Shown here in pieces: positions 43,052 to 53,693 of a stretch of DNA of 64,000 nucleotides. Location: the NCBI RefSeq assembly GCF_000764495.1, contig NZ_JRLB01000010.1:17814-81813 (forward strand). Direction: 5' to 3'. Numbering within the stretch: the stretch's first letter is position 1; each line of letters opens with the position of its first letter. The translations under genes and the position numbers were made by a program. This stretch comes from Nitrincola sp. A-D6 (GTDB lineage Bacteria; Pseudomonadota; Gammaproteobacteria; Pseudomonadales; Balneatricaceae). Below the pieces are notes generated by a model. The model had not been told where the DNA came from. It did not search any database and saw only the letters and a list, made by a program, of their open reading frames with translations.

Positions 43052-44926
43052 TCATTGTCCACGCAGAAACAACTTATCCAGTTCATTCATGCTTAAGGGC
43101 ACCCAGGTCGGACGACCATGGTTACACTGCCCACTGCGTTCAGTCCGCTCCATATCACGCAGTAAAGCGTTCATTTCTGCCAGGGTTAAGTGTCGGTTAG
43201 CACGCACGGCACCATGGCAGGCCATAGTACCCAGCAATTCATTGATATGGTTTTCTATTCGGCGACTGCCACCCAGTTCAAACAGATCAGCCAGTACATC
43301 CCTGACCAGTTGTTGTACATCAGCTTTAGCCAGGTATACCGGCACTTCACGAATAACCAGGGTTTCATCACTCAAGCGTTGCAAGCCAAACCCCAAACGC
43401 GCAAAGAGATCCAGCTGCTCTTCTGCCAGATCCGCTTCGCGCCGACTGACTGATAAACTGACAGGAACCAGCAAGGGCTGGCTTCTCAGACGCTCATCCG
43501 TCAACGCCTGTTTCATACGCTCATAAACAATGCGCTCATGTGCCGCATGCATATCAACCAAAATCATCCCGGTTGCGCTCTGGGAAAGAATATACACCCC
43601 ATGCAATTGTGCAAGAGCGAAGCCCAGTGGCGGTGTACCATCTACAGCATCCGCTGGCATGGCTTCGTTTACACTGTCAACCACCGCATTACTGTCACTT
43701 GGATAGAGCTGCCCATATTGGGCGATCTGTCGCTGCACCGCTGTCGCCGATGGCACTGAGGTGGCCTGAGGCGGCAGGTAAAACCTATTTTGGGAAAACT
43801 GCTGTTCAGGCACTGCAGCTGACACGCCCGAAGAAGCAGGTTCAGCCTGATACGGCATGGGCGCGACTGGAGCAGCCTGCTCAAGCACAGACGCGGGTGT
43901 CATCTGCGCAATCACACGGTGCAGGGAGCGGTAGATAAAATCATGTACCAGACGGCTTTCACGAAACCTGACTTCATGTTTAGTCGGATGGACATTGACA
44001 TCCACCAACGCCGGATCCAGCTCTAAATACAGCACAAATGCCGGATGACGACCATTATAAAGCACATCCTGATAGGCTTGACGCACCGCGTGACTGACCA
44101 CTTTGTCTTTGATAATCCGGCCATTGACAAAAAAGTACTGCTGATCGGCCTGACTGCGCGAGTGAGTCGGTTGAGTAATCCAGCCATACAGGCGCAAACC
44201 GGAGGCTTCAGCCTGCATATCCACAACCAGTGCGTGCTCTATGAAAGGCTGGCCCAGCAACTGTGACAGGCGCCGCTCACGCTCCAGTTCAGAAATGGCC
44301 GGACGCAACTGATACAGGGTCCGGGCATTATGTGTCAGGCTAAAACTGACATCAAAGCGACTCAGCGCCAGCCGCCGCACCACCTCTTCCAGATGGTTGA
44401 ATTCGGTTTTTTCAGTGCGTAGAAATTTGCGCCGGGCCGGGGTATTAAAAAACAGATCGCGCACCTCTACGGTGCTGCCATGCGGATGGGCAGCAGGGGC
44501 CATCTCCGGCTCCATATCCCGACCTTCAGCCGTCACAGACCAGGCTTGATCCTGGTGTCGAGGCCGCGAGGTTAGTGTCAAACGTGATACCGAGCTGATA
44601 CTCGCCAGCGCCTCGCCCCGAAACCCCAGACTCATAACCGCTTCAAGATCTTCCAGCACGGTGATTTTAGACGTTGCATGACGACTTAAAGCCAGGGGCA
44701 AATCCTCTTTGCTAACACCTGAGCCATCATCACGTAAACGAATTAAACGCACACCGCCCTGTTCAACCTCAAGCGCAACAGATTTTGCGCCAGCATCGAG
44801 GCTGTTTTCCAGCAGCTCTTTAACCACTGATGCCGGACGCTCAACGACTTCACCTGCGGCAATCTGGTTAGCAAGTTGGGGAGTTAGTAAATGTATTGAA
44901 GATGGTTGTGATGGTTCTTTTTGCAT
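43052..44926 (-). CDS. mutL: DNA mismatch repair protein MutL
   Basis: GHKL ATPase that couples MutS mismatch recognition to downstream repair. N-terminal motifs: [41 protein letters not shown], and [19 protein letters not shown] in shortened form [14 protein letters not shown] variable linker (about 340-430) leads to the C-terminal dimerisation domain ([37 protein letters not shown]). Length 624 and intact. The ATG at 44926 overlaps the amiC stop by one base (TGATG). Confidence 0.96.
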   Translation of the reverse strand: MQKEPSQPSSIHLLTPQLANQIAAGEVVERPASVVKELLENSLDAGAKSVALEVEQGGVRLIRLRDDGSGVSKEDLPLALSRHATSKITVLEDLEAVMSLGFRGEALASISSVSRLTLTSRPRHQDQAWSVTAEGRDMEPEMAPAAHPHGSTVEVRDLFFNTPARRKFLRTEKTEFNHLEEVVRRLALSRFDVSFSLTHNARTLYQLRPAISELERERRLSQLLGQPFIEHALVVDMQAEASGLRLYGWITQPTHSRSQADQQYFFVNGRIIKDKVVSHAVRQAYQDVLYNGRHPAFVLYLELDPALVDVNVHPTKHEVRFRESRLVHDFIYRSLHRVIAQMTPASVLEQAAPVAPMPYQAEPASSGVSAAVPEQQFSQNRFYLPPQATSVPSATAVQRQIAQYGQLYPSDSNAVVDSVNEAMPADAVDGTPPLGFALAQLHGVYILSQSATGMILVDMHAAHERIVYERMKQALTDERLRSQPLLVPVSLSVSRREADLAEEQLDLFARLGFGLQRLSDETLVIREVPVYLAKADVQQLVRDVLADLFELGGSRRIENHINELLGTMACHGAVRANRHLTLAEMNALLRDMERTERSGQCNHGRPTWVPLSMNELDKLFLRGQ

Positions 44927-46285
44927 CAACCCGCAGGTATCCTTAACACTTGACCTATACGAATACGATCACCATTGATCTGATTCGCCTCACGCAACGC
45001 GGTTACAGACACACCATTACGCACGGCAATAACAGACAGTGTATCACCCGGCTGCACACGATGGGTACGATCAACGCCAGCAAGAGAAGTTCCCCCTGTC
45101 GCTTGTGCCAGGCAACCCAGGTCATATCCGGTGGTTTTTGCCAGAAATAATTATTCACCCCCTGAAATATAGCCTGCGCCATACGCTGTTGATAAGCCGA
45201 GGTACGCAATTGAGATTCTTCCTGCGGGTTGGTTATAAAACCTGTCTCAATCAGAATCGAAGGCACATCAGGTGAGCGCAGCACAGCAAAATTAGCCATT
45301 TCCACAGCCGATTTGTGCATGCGGGCGAACTGCCCCAGGTTACTATGAATAATACCGGCAACTTCGCGACTGCCAGTACGACTGGCTGTCATGGACATAT
45401 CCAGTAGCACACTGGCCAGAACCTCATCCTTGTCCTCCAGACTGACACTTCCAACACCCCCGATCAAATCTGAACTGTTTTCACGACTGGCTAACCAGCG
45501 ACCCATTTCACTACTGGCACCACGCTCCGATAAAACCCATACAGAGGCTCCACGAGCACTCGGCGTTTTCCAGCCATCAGCATGCACGGAAATAAATAGA
45601 TCTGCATTGGCCTGGCGCGCCTGAGCGCACGATTACGCAAACTGACGAAGTAATCCCCATCCCGGATCATCACAGCTTTGTAGCCCTGTTCAGCATCAAT
45701 AATGCGCTTTAATGCAAGCGCAATAGCCAAAACGATATCTTTCTCCCGCGTGCCATTCGGCCCTACGGCACCAGGATCCTCCCCCCCATGGCCAGCATCT
45801 ATGGCAATAACAATATCTCGCAACTGCCCCTGGGCATTAGCTGGCGGTGTTGAACTGGCAACAGGTACAACAACAGCACCTGCCTTATTTTCAAGATCCA
45901 CTACCAGGCGGTGTCCATACTGATCATTGGGTACCAAATCAAAGCTTTTGGGGCGCACCTGATCCTTCATATCCAGGACGATCCGCAGTGTGCCCTCGGA
46001 ATGACTATGGCGGATGCTGGAGATGGGGCTTTCATCCAAAGACAATTGATTCAGATCGGTCTGCAAGCGGGTATTGCTAACATCAATAACAACTCGATCC
46101 GGGTTTTCCAGTGTAAACAAACGGTGTTCAACCGGCCCGCTGAGATCAAATACCAGGCGCGTATTATCCGGTGCCAGCCAGGAGCGCACACCCTTTACTT
46201 CCGCGTTGGCAAATACCAACGCCGGTAACAGGCTTATTAACAATAACAGCAACCTTAAAAGGAAACTGCGAGTATTTACTTTCAC
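44926..46285 (-). CDS. amiC: N-acetylmuramoyl-L-alanine amidase, AMIN/LysM type (two frameshifts as sequenced)
   Basis: Periplasmic zinc amidase that splits septal peptidoglycan during daughter-cell separation. Signal peptide about residues 1-27 ([19 protein letters not shown]), AMIN domain (30-130: [19 protein letters not shown]), Amidase_3 domain ([38 protein letters not shown] in the form [15 protein letters not shown]), and a C-terminal LysM ([20 protein letters not shown]). Frame breaks at 45620 (restoring [12 protein letters not shown]) and 45111 (restoring [15 protein letters not shown]). Start GTG at 46285. Length about 453. The same slot holds amiB in E. coli; the symbol follows general homology. 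Confidence 0.9.
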
Positions 46286-46294
46286 AGTGCGTGC

Positions 46295-46768
46295 TTACCC
46301 ATTAAATTCATTTACTATTCTATCGGCAATCATACACCCTTTCTGAGTATTTTTTGACCACTTTATACATCTGCCGGGTAATTTTTCGCTCAAATTCAAT
46401 TCCAGGTCCGCCGCAGGCAGCCAACCCTGCCCCTTTTCAGGCCATTCAATCAGACACAGCGCCTGCTCGCTAAAGTAATCACGAATACCCAGGTACTCTA
46501 GCTCCTCAGGATCTGAAAGCCTATACAGATCAAAATGATAAACAATAAACCCTGGAAATTCATAGGGCTCTACCAGCGTATAGGTCGGACTTTTAACGGC
46601 TCCCTGATGCCCCAATGCTTGCATCACTCCACGGCACAGCGTGGTTTTACCCATGCCAAGATTGCCATGCAAAAAAATCACAGCACCCTGTGACCCAACG
46701 GCTTCAGCAAGCCTGGCACCAAACTGAATGGTTGCCGCATCATCGGCCAGATAAACACTATCAATCAA
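46295..46768 (-). CDS. tsaE: tRNA threonylcarbamoyladenosine biosynthesis ATPase TsaE
   Basis: ATPase needed with TsaB and TsaD for t6A37 in ANN-decoding tRNAs. Walker A is HGNLGMGKTTLCRG; SPTYTLVEPYE, HFDLYRLSDPEELEYLG and LIEWPEKG are family hallmarks. Length 157. The best start is a TTG at 46768 (IDSVYLADDAAT) with GGGAG about 10 bases upstream; it overlaps the end of nnr by 8 bases. It lies 9 bases before amiC. Confidence 0.93.
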   Translation of the reverse strand: MIDSVYLADDAATIQFGARLAEAVGSQGAVIFLHGNLGMGKTTLCRGVMQALGHQGAVKSPTYTLVEPYEFPGFIVYHFDLYRLSDPEELEYLGIRDYFSEQALCLIEWPEKGQGWLPAADLELNLSEKLPGRCIKWSKNTQKGCMIADRIVNEFNG

Positions 46769-48280
46769 TTAGCTGATCTCCCAAACCATTTAAAATCCGA
46801 CGCACTTCAGGGATCAGATCGGTTGCCAGCAAACCGCGCTCACCCGATTTCGCTACACACCGATCAGCCGCTACAGCATGAGCATACACACCCAGGCGGG
46901 CCGCATCGACAGGCTTCAACCCCTGCGCCATTAATGCACCGATTATGCCTGACAATACATCGCCCATGCCACCACTGGCCATTCCCGGATTGCCAGCGCT
47001 ACAAAGATGGATTACGTCACCATCATAAGTGAGCGACCCCGCCCCCTTGAGCACGACCGTACCACCAAATCGCCCTTGCAGGGCTTTAATAGCCGCAAAG
47101 CGGTCCTGTTGTATATCATCCACCGTACAGCCTAATAACCGCGCCGCTTCACCCGGGTGCGGCGTAATCACTCGCCGATGACTGTATCGATCAGTACTAG
47201 CTACCAGATAATTCAGTGCATCGGCATCTAATACCTGAAAATTTGCTGATTTCAACACCTGCTGCATCAACTGATCGGCCCAGGCACTATCGCCTAATCC
47301 AGGACCTGCCACCACAACTGTGGCCTTTTCAAGCAGAGGTAACAGAGCCTGACCGGAACCAACACCCAACGCCATAACTTCCGGCAGACGCGTCAAAGCC
47401 GCTACAACATGCTCACTCCGTGTAGCTAAAGACACCAGACCGCTGCCACTACGAGCCGCACTCTGGGCCGCCATCAATGCGGCGCCACCCAACCCCAAAC
47501 CACCACCCACCACCAGCAGATGACCAAAACAGCCCTTATGGGCTGAGCGCTGACGCGCAGGCAATAGTTCTTCCAAATCATCCTGGTCGGTGCGAAACAC
47601 GCTAACAGGTACGCGCTCATAGAGCTCGTCCGGCACCCGCAACCCGTCAAACAGTAGGCGTCCGCAGTAGTTCACCCCTTCATGCGTCAGCAGCCCTTGC
47701 TTGGCACCAATAAAGGTTAAGGTCACGGCGGCTTTGACTGCCACACCCAATACCTGACCCGTATCGCTACACAAACCTGAGGTATATCTACCGCGACCAC
47801 CGGTCGATGCTGATGGTTCAACTTGATAATAGCGTCACGAACAGTACCTCTCACCTCGCCACTGATGCCTGTACCCAGCATCGCATCAACAATCACTTCA
47901 CCATTGAATTCCTGTTGAGTCGACCAGGGCCGGGTTGTCACCCCGACCGCCTCAGCCCAGCGCCAGGCTTCCAGCGCCTCACCCTGCAACTGATCAGCAT
48001 AAGGCTCATTACCAAAGGTCAACACCTGCACCTCCAGGCCCTGCTGCTGTGCCAGCCCTGCTACAATCAGCCCATCGCCACCGTTATTACCGGTACCACA
48101 AAGCAGCGTCAGACGCTTCAGCTCAGGCCACTGCTGCTGTATCACCGCAAACACCGCATGCCCGGCACGCTGCATCAAGCGAAACCCGGGAATAGCAAAA
48201 ACCTCGGTTGCCTGTCGATCCAGCGCACGTGACTGCTCAGCTGTGTATAATGTTGAAGGCAGTGTGGTTCGAGTGATCAT
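46761..48280 (-). CDS. nnr: bifunctional NAD(P)H-hydrate repair enzyme Nnr (frameshifted as sequenced)
   Basis: Repairs hydrated NAD(P)H: the N-terminal YjeF_N domain epimerises and the C-terminal carbohydrate-kinase-like domain dehydrates using ADP. N-domain: LLCGTGNNGGDGLIVAGLA and VVDAMLGTGISG-type sequence IVDAMLGTGISGEVRG. C-domain: HLLVVGGGLGLGGAALMAA, VITPHPGEAARLLG and GNPGMASGGMGDVLSGIIGA in shortened form ASGGMGDVLSGI. The frame breaks at 47780, where one base restores VDIPSGLCSDTGQV. Length about 506. The ATG at 48280 has AAGGAG upstream; divergent from queG with 36 bases between starts. Confidence 0.93.
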
Positions 48281-48316
48281 GCGGCATTCTCCTTAATCTA
48301 TAACTGTTATTCTGGC

Positions 48317-49449
48317 ATGCATAGCGAACAGAGCAAGCAAAATCAGCCCTGGTCGATGATCTGTCCCTCAGAGAACTGGCTGATAAGATCAAACACTGGG
48401 CGAGTGAACTGGGATTCCAGCAGTGCGCCATCACCGGCACAGACCTGTCAGCCGAAGCGGACAACCTGACAGAATGGCTGGATCAGGGTATGCAGGGCGA
48501 AATGCGCTGGCTGGAACAGCACCAAGCCAAACGCCTGGACGCATCACAGCTGCTTCCTGGTACCCAGCGCATCATCAGCCTGCGCATGGATTATTTACCC
48601 CCTGAGACTGAGACTCTGCGTATCCTCAACAATCCGGATAAAGCCTATATCGCCCGCTATACCCTGGGCCGGGATTATCACAAACTGATGCGCAAGCGCA
48701 TACAACAACTCGGCCAACGCATTGATGCACATATGCAACAAGACAGCGCTTTTCGCCCGTTTGTTGACAGCGCACCGGTACTGGAGCGCCCGATTGCACG
48801 CAACGCTGGACTGGGCTGGATAGGCAAGCACACCCTACTGCTTAATCGCCAGGCAGGATCCTGGTTTTTTCTGGGCGAACTGTTCATCAATCTGCCCTTA
48901 CCTGTTGATGCGGCGGAAACAAGCAGCCATTGCGGCAGTTGTCGTGCCTGCCTGGATATCTGCCCTACCCAGGCCTTTCCCCAACCCTATGTGCTGGATG
49001 CCCGCCGCTGCATTTCCTACCTGACCATTGAGCTGAAAGGCGCCATACCGGTTGAACTGCGGGCAAAAATGGGCAACCGGATTTTTGGTTGTGATGATTG
49101 TCAGTTGATCTGCCCCTGGAACCGCTTTGCCAAGCATTCACAGGAAAGCGACTTCAAACCCAGGCACCAACTGGATGACATAGATCTGCTAAGCCTGTTT
49201 GAATGGGATGAAGCCACGTTTCTCAAACGCACCGAAGGTTCCGCTATACGTCGAACCGGATTTGAGGGCTGGCAGCGCAATCTGGCCGTTGCACTGGGCA
49301 ACAGCCGCGGAGGGGCCGAAGTGGAAGCCGCACTAAACCGACGCTTGCAATCCGGCTGTTCGGACATGCTCGCCGAACATATCCACTGGGCGCTGGCTCA
49401 GCTCAGAGGCGGAACAGATGGCGGCGGTAATGACGCAACTCTTCAATAG
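48317..49449 (+). CDS. queG: epoxyqueuosine reductase QueG (frameshifted as sequenced)
   Basis: Cobalamin- and Fe-S-dependent enzyme making queuosine from epoxyqueuosine in tRNA. Two 4Fe-4S motifs are visible: [16 protein letters not shown] and [30 protein letters not shown] and [20 protein letters not shown] in shortened form [14 protein letters not shown] are family markers. The first 11 codons from ATG 48317 ([10 protein letters not shown]) are in another frame; a fourth C at 48347-48349 joins them to [18 protein letters not shown]. Length about 377 (E. coli 379). Its 3' end overlaps the convergent orn gene by 47 bases. Confidence 0.93.
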
Positions 49450-49945
49450 AATCACGAATATCATCCAACGCCAGGTGGGCACCTTTCTTTTTAATGCCCT
49501 CCATGATCGAGGGTTTCCAACGTTTTGCCAGCTCTTTGATGCTGCTCACATCGATATTACGATAGTGAAAATGCGCTTCCAGCTCTGGCATATACTTCAC
49601 CAGGAAACGCCGGTCCTGACCAATACTGTTTCCACACATGGGTGAGACGCCTTTATCAGTATACTCACGCACAAACGCCAGCATCTGTTGCTCAGCTTCA
49701 GCCTCGGTGGTACGACTTTCACGTACCCGTGCTGTCAGTCCTGACTGTCCGTGCTGACGGGTGCACCACTCATCCATTTGCGTCAACAAGCTATCTGGCT
49801 GATGCACCGTAATCACGGGGCTTTCCGCCAGCGAGTTTAAATCGGCATCGGTGACTATCGCTGCCATTTCAATGATCCGATCTTTTTCCGGATCCAGCCC
49901 GGTCATCTCCAGATCGATCCATAGCAGGGCATTCTGTCGCGGCAT
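49403..49945 (-). CDS. orn: oligoribonuclease Orn
   Basis: DEDDh exonuclease that degrades 2-5-base RNAs and completes c-di-GMP turnover via pGpG. Motifs: [20 protein letters not shown] (D and E of ExoI), [18 protein letters not shown] (ExoII) and [15 protein letters not shown] (ExoIII His/Asp). Length 180, intact. It overlaps queG tail to tail by 47 bases and is divergent from rsgA, the conserved orn-rsgA arrangement. Confidence 0.96.
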   Translation of the reverse strand: MPRQNALLWIDLEMTGLDPEKDRIIEMAAIVTDADLNSLAESPVITVHQPDSLLTQMDEWCTRQHGQSGLTARVRESRTTEAEAEQQMLAFVREYTDKGVSPMCGNSIGQDRRFLVKYMPELEAHFHYRNIDVSSIKELAKRWKPSIMEGIKKKGAHLALDDIRDSIEELRHYRRHLFRL

Positions 49946-50052
49946 CCGCTAATCTCCAGTTATAATACTGTATTAAAGTTGCACTATAGATTACCTTATC
50001 TTCAACAAAGAACGTAGCCTAAAACCCGGTCTTCAGGAAAGCATACCTACGC

Positions 50053-51078
50053 ATGAGTAAACGTAAAGTCACTCGACGCCAATCCTGGCGCATCAGTAAA
50101 ATTCAGCAGGAACGCACGGACCGCGCCAGCCGCACGGAAACGCTCATTGAAGAACAGCTTAGCGGCGGGGAGCTGGGCACAGAACAAAATGGCTTGATCA
50201 TTTCTCACTTTGGTAAACAGGTGGATGTCGAGGCATTGGAAGGTGATACTCAGGGTGAAATCGTACGCTGTCATTTGCGTACGCATCTCGGGCAATTGGT
50301 TACCGGGGATCGAGTAATCTGGCGCCGCTCTCCGGATGGTGGCGTAGTGGTTGCCGTACTTCCCCGCAATAATCAGTTACAGCGCCCCAATAACTACGGT
50401 GAGCTCAAACCGGTCGCGGCTAACATCGATCAGATCATCATTACTCTGGCACCAGAACCCAGAGCACATGCCAATTTGATCGATCGCTACCTGATCGCCT
50501 GCGAACGCTCTGAGATAGAGCCCGTACTACTACTTAACAAAACCGACCTGATAAACCCGGCAAACAGGACCTGGCTAGACCCTATGCTGGCCCTTTACCG
50601 ACAGATAGGCTACCGGATACTGGAAGCGTCCACTACTGAGCAATCAGGGCTGACTGAATTAAAAACCTTACTGGATGGCCGCATCAGCGTGTTTGTCGGA
50701 CAATCAGGGGTTGGCAAATCATCGCTGATCAATGTATTGCTGCCCGGTATTGATCTGAAGGTCGGCGGCCTCTCCGAACAAAGCGGCAAAGGCAAGCACA
50801 CCACCACTACAGCCAGGCTGTTCCACATGCCTGATGGTGGTGATTTGATTGACTCGCCGGGAATCCGTGAATTTGGCCTTTGGCATATGCATGAAGATGA
50901 AGTACTGGAGGGTTTCGTCGAATTCAGGCCCTTTATTGGTCACTGCCGTTTTCGTGATTGTAAACACCTGCAGGAACCTGGATGCGCACTCATAGCTGCC
51001 GTAGATAACGGCGAAATAAGCGAACAGCGTTTTAAAAGCTACCGCATGATTCTTAACTCCATGCAAGAAACCCTGTAG
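50053..51078 (+). CDS. rsgA: small ribosomal subunit biogenesis GTPase RsgA
   Basis: Circularly permuted GTPase that checks 30S maturation. Basic N-terminus (SKRKVTRRQSWRISKIQQER), OB-fold, then permuted G motifs: LLNKTDL (G4), VFVGQSGVGKSSLINVLLPG (G1), DSPGIREFGL (G3). The C-terminal zinc site is CRFRDCKHLQEPGCAL. Length 341. The ATG at 50053 is 107 bases from the divergent orn start. Confidence 0.96.
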   Translation: MSKRKVTRRQSWRISKIQQERTDRASRTETLIEEQLSGGELGTEQNGLIISHFGKQVDVEALEGDTQGEIVRCHLRTHLGQLVTGDRVIWRRSPDGGVVVAVLPRNNQLQRPNNYGELKPVAANIDQIIITLAPEPRAHANLIDRYLIACERSEIEPVLLLNKTDLINPANRTWLDPMLALYRQIGYRILEASTTEQSGLTELKTLLDGRISVFVGQSGVGKSSLINVLLPGIDLKVGGLSEQSGKGKHTTTTARLFHMPDGGDLIDSPGIREFGLWHMHEDEVLEGFVEFRPFIGHCRFRDCKHLQEPGCALIAAVDNGEISEQRFKSYRMILNSMQETL

Positions 51079-51114
51079 ACTAAATTTTTAAGGTCAGCTG
51101 TAGCGGAACTGCCC

Positions 51115-52749
51115 ATGTCGCGTAACCTACCCTCACCAGTCGGCCTGGATGAATGGCTCGATTTCTTTCAGGACAAGTCTTTACCTGTCCGGGCCAGTAC
51201 GTCCGCCCGACTGACCAAGGCGCTTGATCACCCCTCCAGCAACCTGCTGACACTGGCGCCAATTATCCGTACAGATCCGGTACTTTGTTTACATGTTACA
51301 CGCGCCGCACAAATACTTCTCAGTGATAAAGAGGGCAAGATAGCCGGCATAGACCATGCGGTACAAACACTTGGTTTTGAGCGGATCACGCAGCTACTCA
51401 GCCAAGTCAGCCCTTTTCGTCTGAATCCATCCAGCACAGTACACACCCTGTTTATGCGCGCAGTTGCTGACAGCCACCACGCCGCCACTCAGGCCGCTGA
51501 CTGGCAGAACAGGAAAAATGCCAATAACACCGAAGAGATCAAGCTGGCTGCGCTGCTTTATGGCTCTATACACTGGTGTGCCTGGCTCTACGCACCACTA
51601 CACAAAGAAGCCTATCAACGTAAAGTGATCGAGGAGGGTGTGGATGTAGCACTGGCAGAATATGATATATTTGGCTGTACGCTGCAGGAACTGGGCTTTC
51701 GCCTGGCGCAACGTTGGAAATTACCGGATTTAACAATAGAAGCACTAAGCCACGACACATCCCCTTCATCAGGCCTGCTAAACAAACTGCATCTCAAAGC
51801 CATGGGGGATCCACGCCTGGATGGCAAGGATCTGCGAGAAATTAATCACTTTTTACAACAACCTTTTTTCGCTGTAAAGCTAGCTAACTGGCTGGCTTTA
51901 ACAGCCACTCGTGGCTGGAACACACCCAAAGCACGCCGCCTCTATGAAATCATCAGTGACTATCTAAGACTGGATCAACATGAAACCCTGGCACGTTTGC
52001 ATAGCACCTGTGCCGAATCCGCCAGACAGTATCACCTGCCCGGTGTACTTTCGCCCGCCAGTGAACTGTTATTAATTCCCTCTGCACAACCAACGCCCGG
52101 AATACTCCGCAAGGCTGAACGGCAGCAACTGCAGGAAACAGCACCCGCTATCAGCACCCTAAGCAAGATAGAAGCAAGTCCTTCTGAATCGGCACAACAA
52201 TCAAATCAGTCAACCATTTCAGCACCCACAAGCTTTCTGGACCAGACGCTGTATAACAATATTGCTGCGGCGCTTCGACAAGTGGATAACAACTACAGCA
52301 AAGCCGATCAGCCACTCAAAATGCTGTTACAGGGAATCCATGAAGGCTTGGGCATGTCTCGTGTCAGCATTATGCAGATAAGCCAACGCCAGCATCAGCT
52401 TCAGCCGCTGATTAGCAAGGGCTTTGAGAATCAGCATCCGCTGGCTCACTATACTAACAACCTGGAAATACCCAGCCTGTTTAAGCGGCTATGCGATAAA
52501 CCCACCTGCATCTGGTACAATTATCGTACATCTAATCGCCTGCTGCCGATGTTACCGACGGATTTTGAAAGCTGCCTGCCTAACCATGACTGGCTGATGA
52601 TGTCACTGTTTGGTCCATCAGGCCCCCTGGCAATTATCTACGCGGATCAAGGCGAACAAGCACCACCCATAGCAGACTTTTACTTTGAGCGTTTTCGTTA
52701 TTTAGGTTCATCCGCCGCACTGGCATTGAAACAACTATCACAGGAATGA
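51115..52749 (+). CDS. HDOD-domain signalling protein with C-terminal GAF-like region
   Basis: A 544-residue protein. Residues 15-290 form an HDOD domain (LPVRASTSARLTKALDHPSS, LAPIIRTDPVLCLHVTRAAQ, AVQTLGFERITQLLSQ), the non-catalytic HD relative found in signalling regulators. A Ser/Gln/Pro-rich linker (310-375) leads to a GAF-like domain (about 380-544: MLLQGIHEGLGMSRVSIMQI; GPLAIIYADQG). Partners and signal are unknown. It lies between rsgA (36-base gap) and psd, whose ATG overlaps its stop (ATGA). Similar genes occupy this region in relatives, but co-function with psd is not evident. Confidence 0.8.
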   Translation: MSRNLPSPVGLDEWLDFFQDKSLPVRASTSARLTKALDHPSSNLLTLAPIIRTDPVLCLHVTRAAQILLSDKEGKIAGIDHAVQTLGFERITQLLSQVSPFRLNPSSTVHTLFMRAVADSHHAATQAADWQNRKNANNTEEIKLAALLYGSIHWCAWLYAPLHKEAYQRKVIEEGVDVALAEYDIFGCTLQELGFRLAQRWKLPDLTIEALSHDTSPSSGLLNKLHLKAMGDPRLDGKDLREINHFLQQPFFAVKLANWLALTATRGWNTPKARRLYEIISDYLRLDQHETLARLHSTCAESARQYHLPGVLSPASELLLIPSAQPTPGILRKAERQQLQETAPAISTLSKIEASPSESAQQSNQSTISAPTSFLDQTLYNNIAAALRQVDNNYSKADQPLKMLLQGIHEGLGMSRVSIMQISQRQHQLQPLISKGFENQHPLAHYTNNLEIPSLFKRLCDKPTCIWYNYRTSNRLLPMLPTDFESCLPNHDWLMMSLFGPSGPLAIIYADQGEQAPPIADFYFERFRYLGSSAALALKQLSQE

Positions 52750-53618
52750 CCGTGAAAGATCGCCTCTTTATTCTGTTGCAAACCCTGATCCCCCAGCACT
52801 GGCTATCACGCAGCGTCGGTAAACTCGCTGACTGCCGTATTGTGTGGATAAAAAACCTGTTTATCGGCTGGTTTCATAAACGTTACCGTGTCGATATGCT
52901 CGATGCGCAGGAAACCGATCCACTGGCTTATGCCAACTTCAATGCTTTTTTTACCCGTGCACTGAAAGCAGATGCCCGCCCCATCGACAAGGATCAGGAC
53001 ACCCTGGTTTCACCGGCAGACGGTGCCGTCAGCCAGGCCGGACAAATCGAGCATGGCCGCCTGTTTCAGGCCAAAGGACGCAGCTATTCCCTGACTAGCT
53101 TACTGGGTGGAGATGAATCTCGCGCGACGGAGTTTACCAATGGCAGCTTTGCCACCATCTACCTGTCTCCACGTGATTATCATCGGGTGCATATGCCAAT
53201 CAGCGGTGTATTGCGCGAAACCGTCTATATCCCCGGAGACCTCTGGTCAGTCAATCAAGTCACCGCCGAACAGGTAGACCAGTTGTTTGCGCGCAATGAA
53301 CGTCTGGTAGCCCTATTTGATACGGAAGTTGGACCGATGGCGATGGTGCTTGTTGGCGCCATGATCGTTGCCGGTATCGAAGTGGTCTGGCAAGGCCAGG
53401 TGGCCCCTATGCAAAAAACACCCCTGGTGCTGGGTAAGCGCTACGATGACAGCATCAGCCTGAGCAAAGGCGACGAGATGGGACGCTTCAAACTCGGCTC
53501 TACAGTGATTTTGCTCTTTGGCAAGGATGCAATTGAGTGGCATGGCAGTCTCACAGCAGGCAGTCCGGTCACGCTGGGAAATGCCATAGGCCGTATCCAG
53601 CAAAGTCCAGAAGAATAA
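52746..53618 (+). CDS. psd: phosphatidylserine decarboxylase proenzyme
   Basis: Makes phosphatidylethanolamine from phosphatidylserine at the inner membrane. The proenzyme self-cleaves at LGST (residues 250-253), leaving a pyruvoyl group from S252. The catalytic residues lie in VSPADGAVSQAG (D92) and DYHRVHMPISG (H147/H149 region). Length 290. The ATG at 52746 overlaps the HDOD gene stop. Confidence 0.96.
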   Translation: MTVKDRLFILLQTLIPQHWLSRSVGKLADCRIVWIKNLFIGWFHKRYRVDMLDAQETDPLAYANFNAFFTRALKADARPIDKDQDTLVSPADGAVSQAGQIEHGRLFQAKGRSYSLTSLLGGDESRATEFTNGSFATIYLSPRDYHRVHMPISGVLRETVYIPGDLWSVNQVTAEQVDQLFARNERLVALFDTEVGPMAMVLVGAMIVAGIEVVWQGQVAPMQKTPLVLGKRYDDSISLSKGDEMGRFKLGSTVILLFGKDAIEWHGSLTAGSPVTLGNAIGRIQQSPEE

Positions 53619-53693
53619 CCCCACAAGGCAGCGGATGAATCCTGTCGCGTCCTTGTCTACAATAGAAGTTCTAACGATTTTTTGTATCACAGG

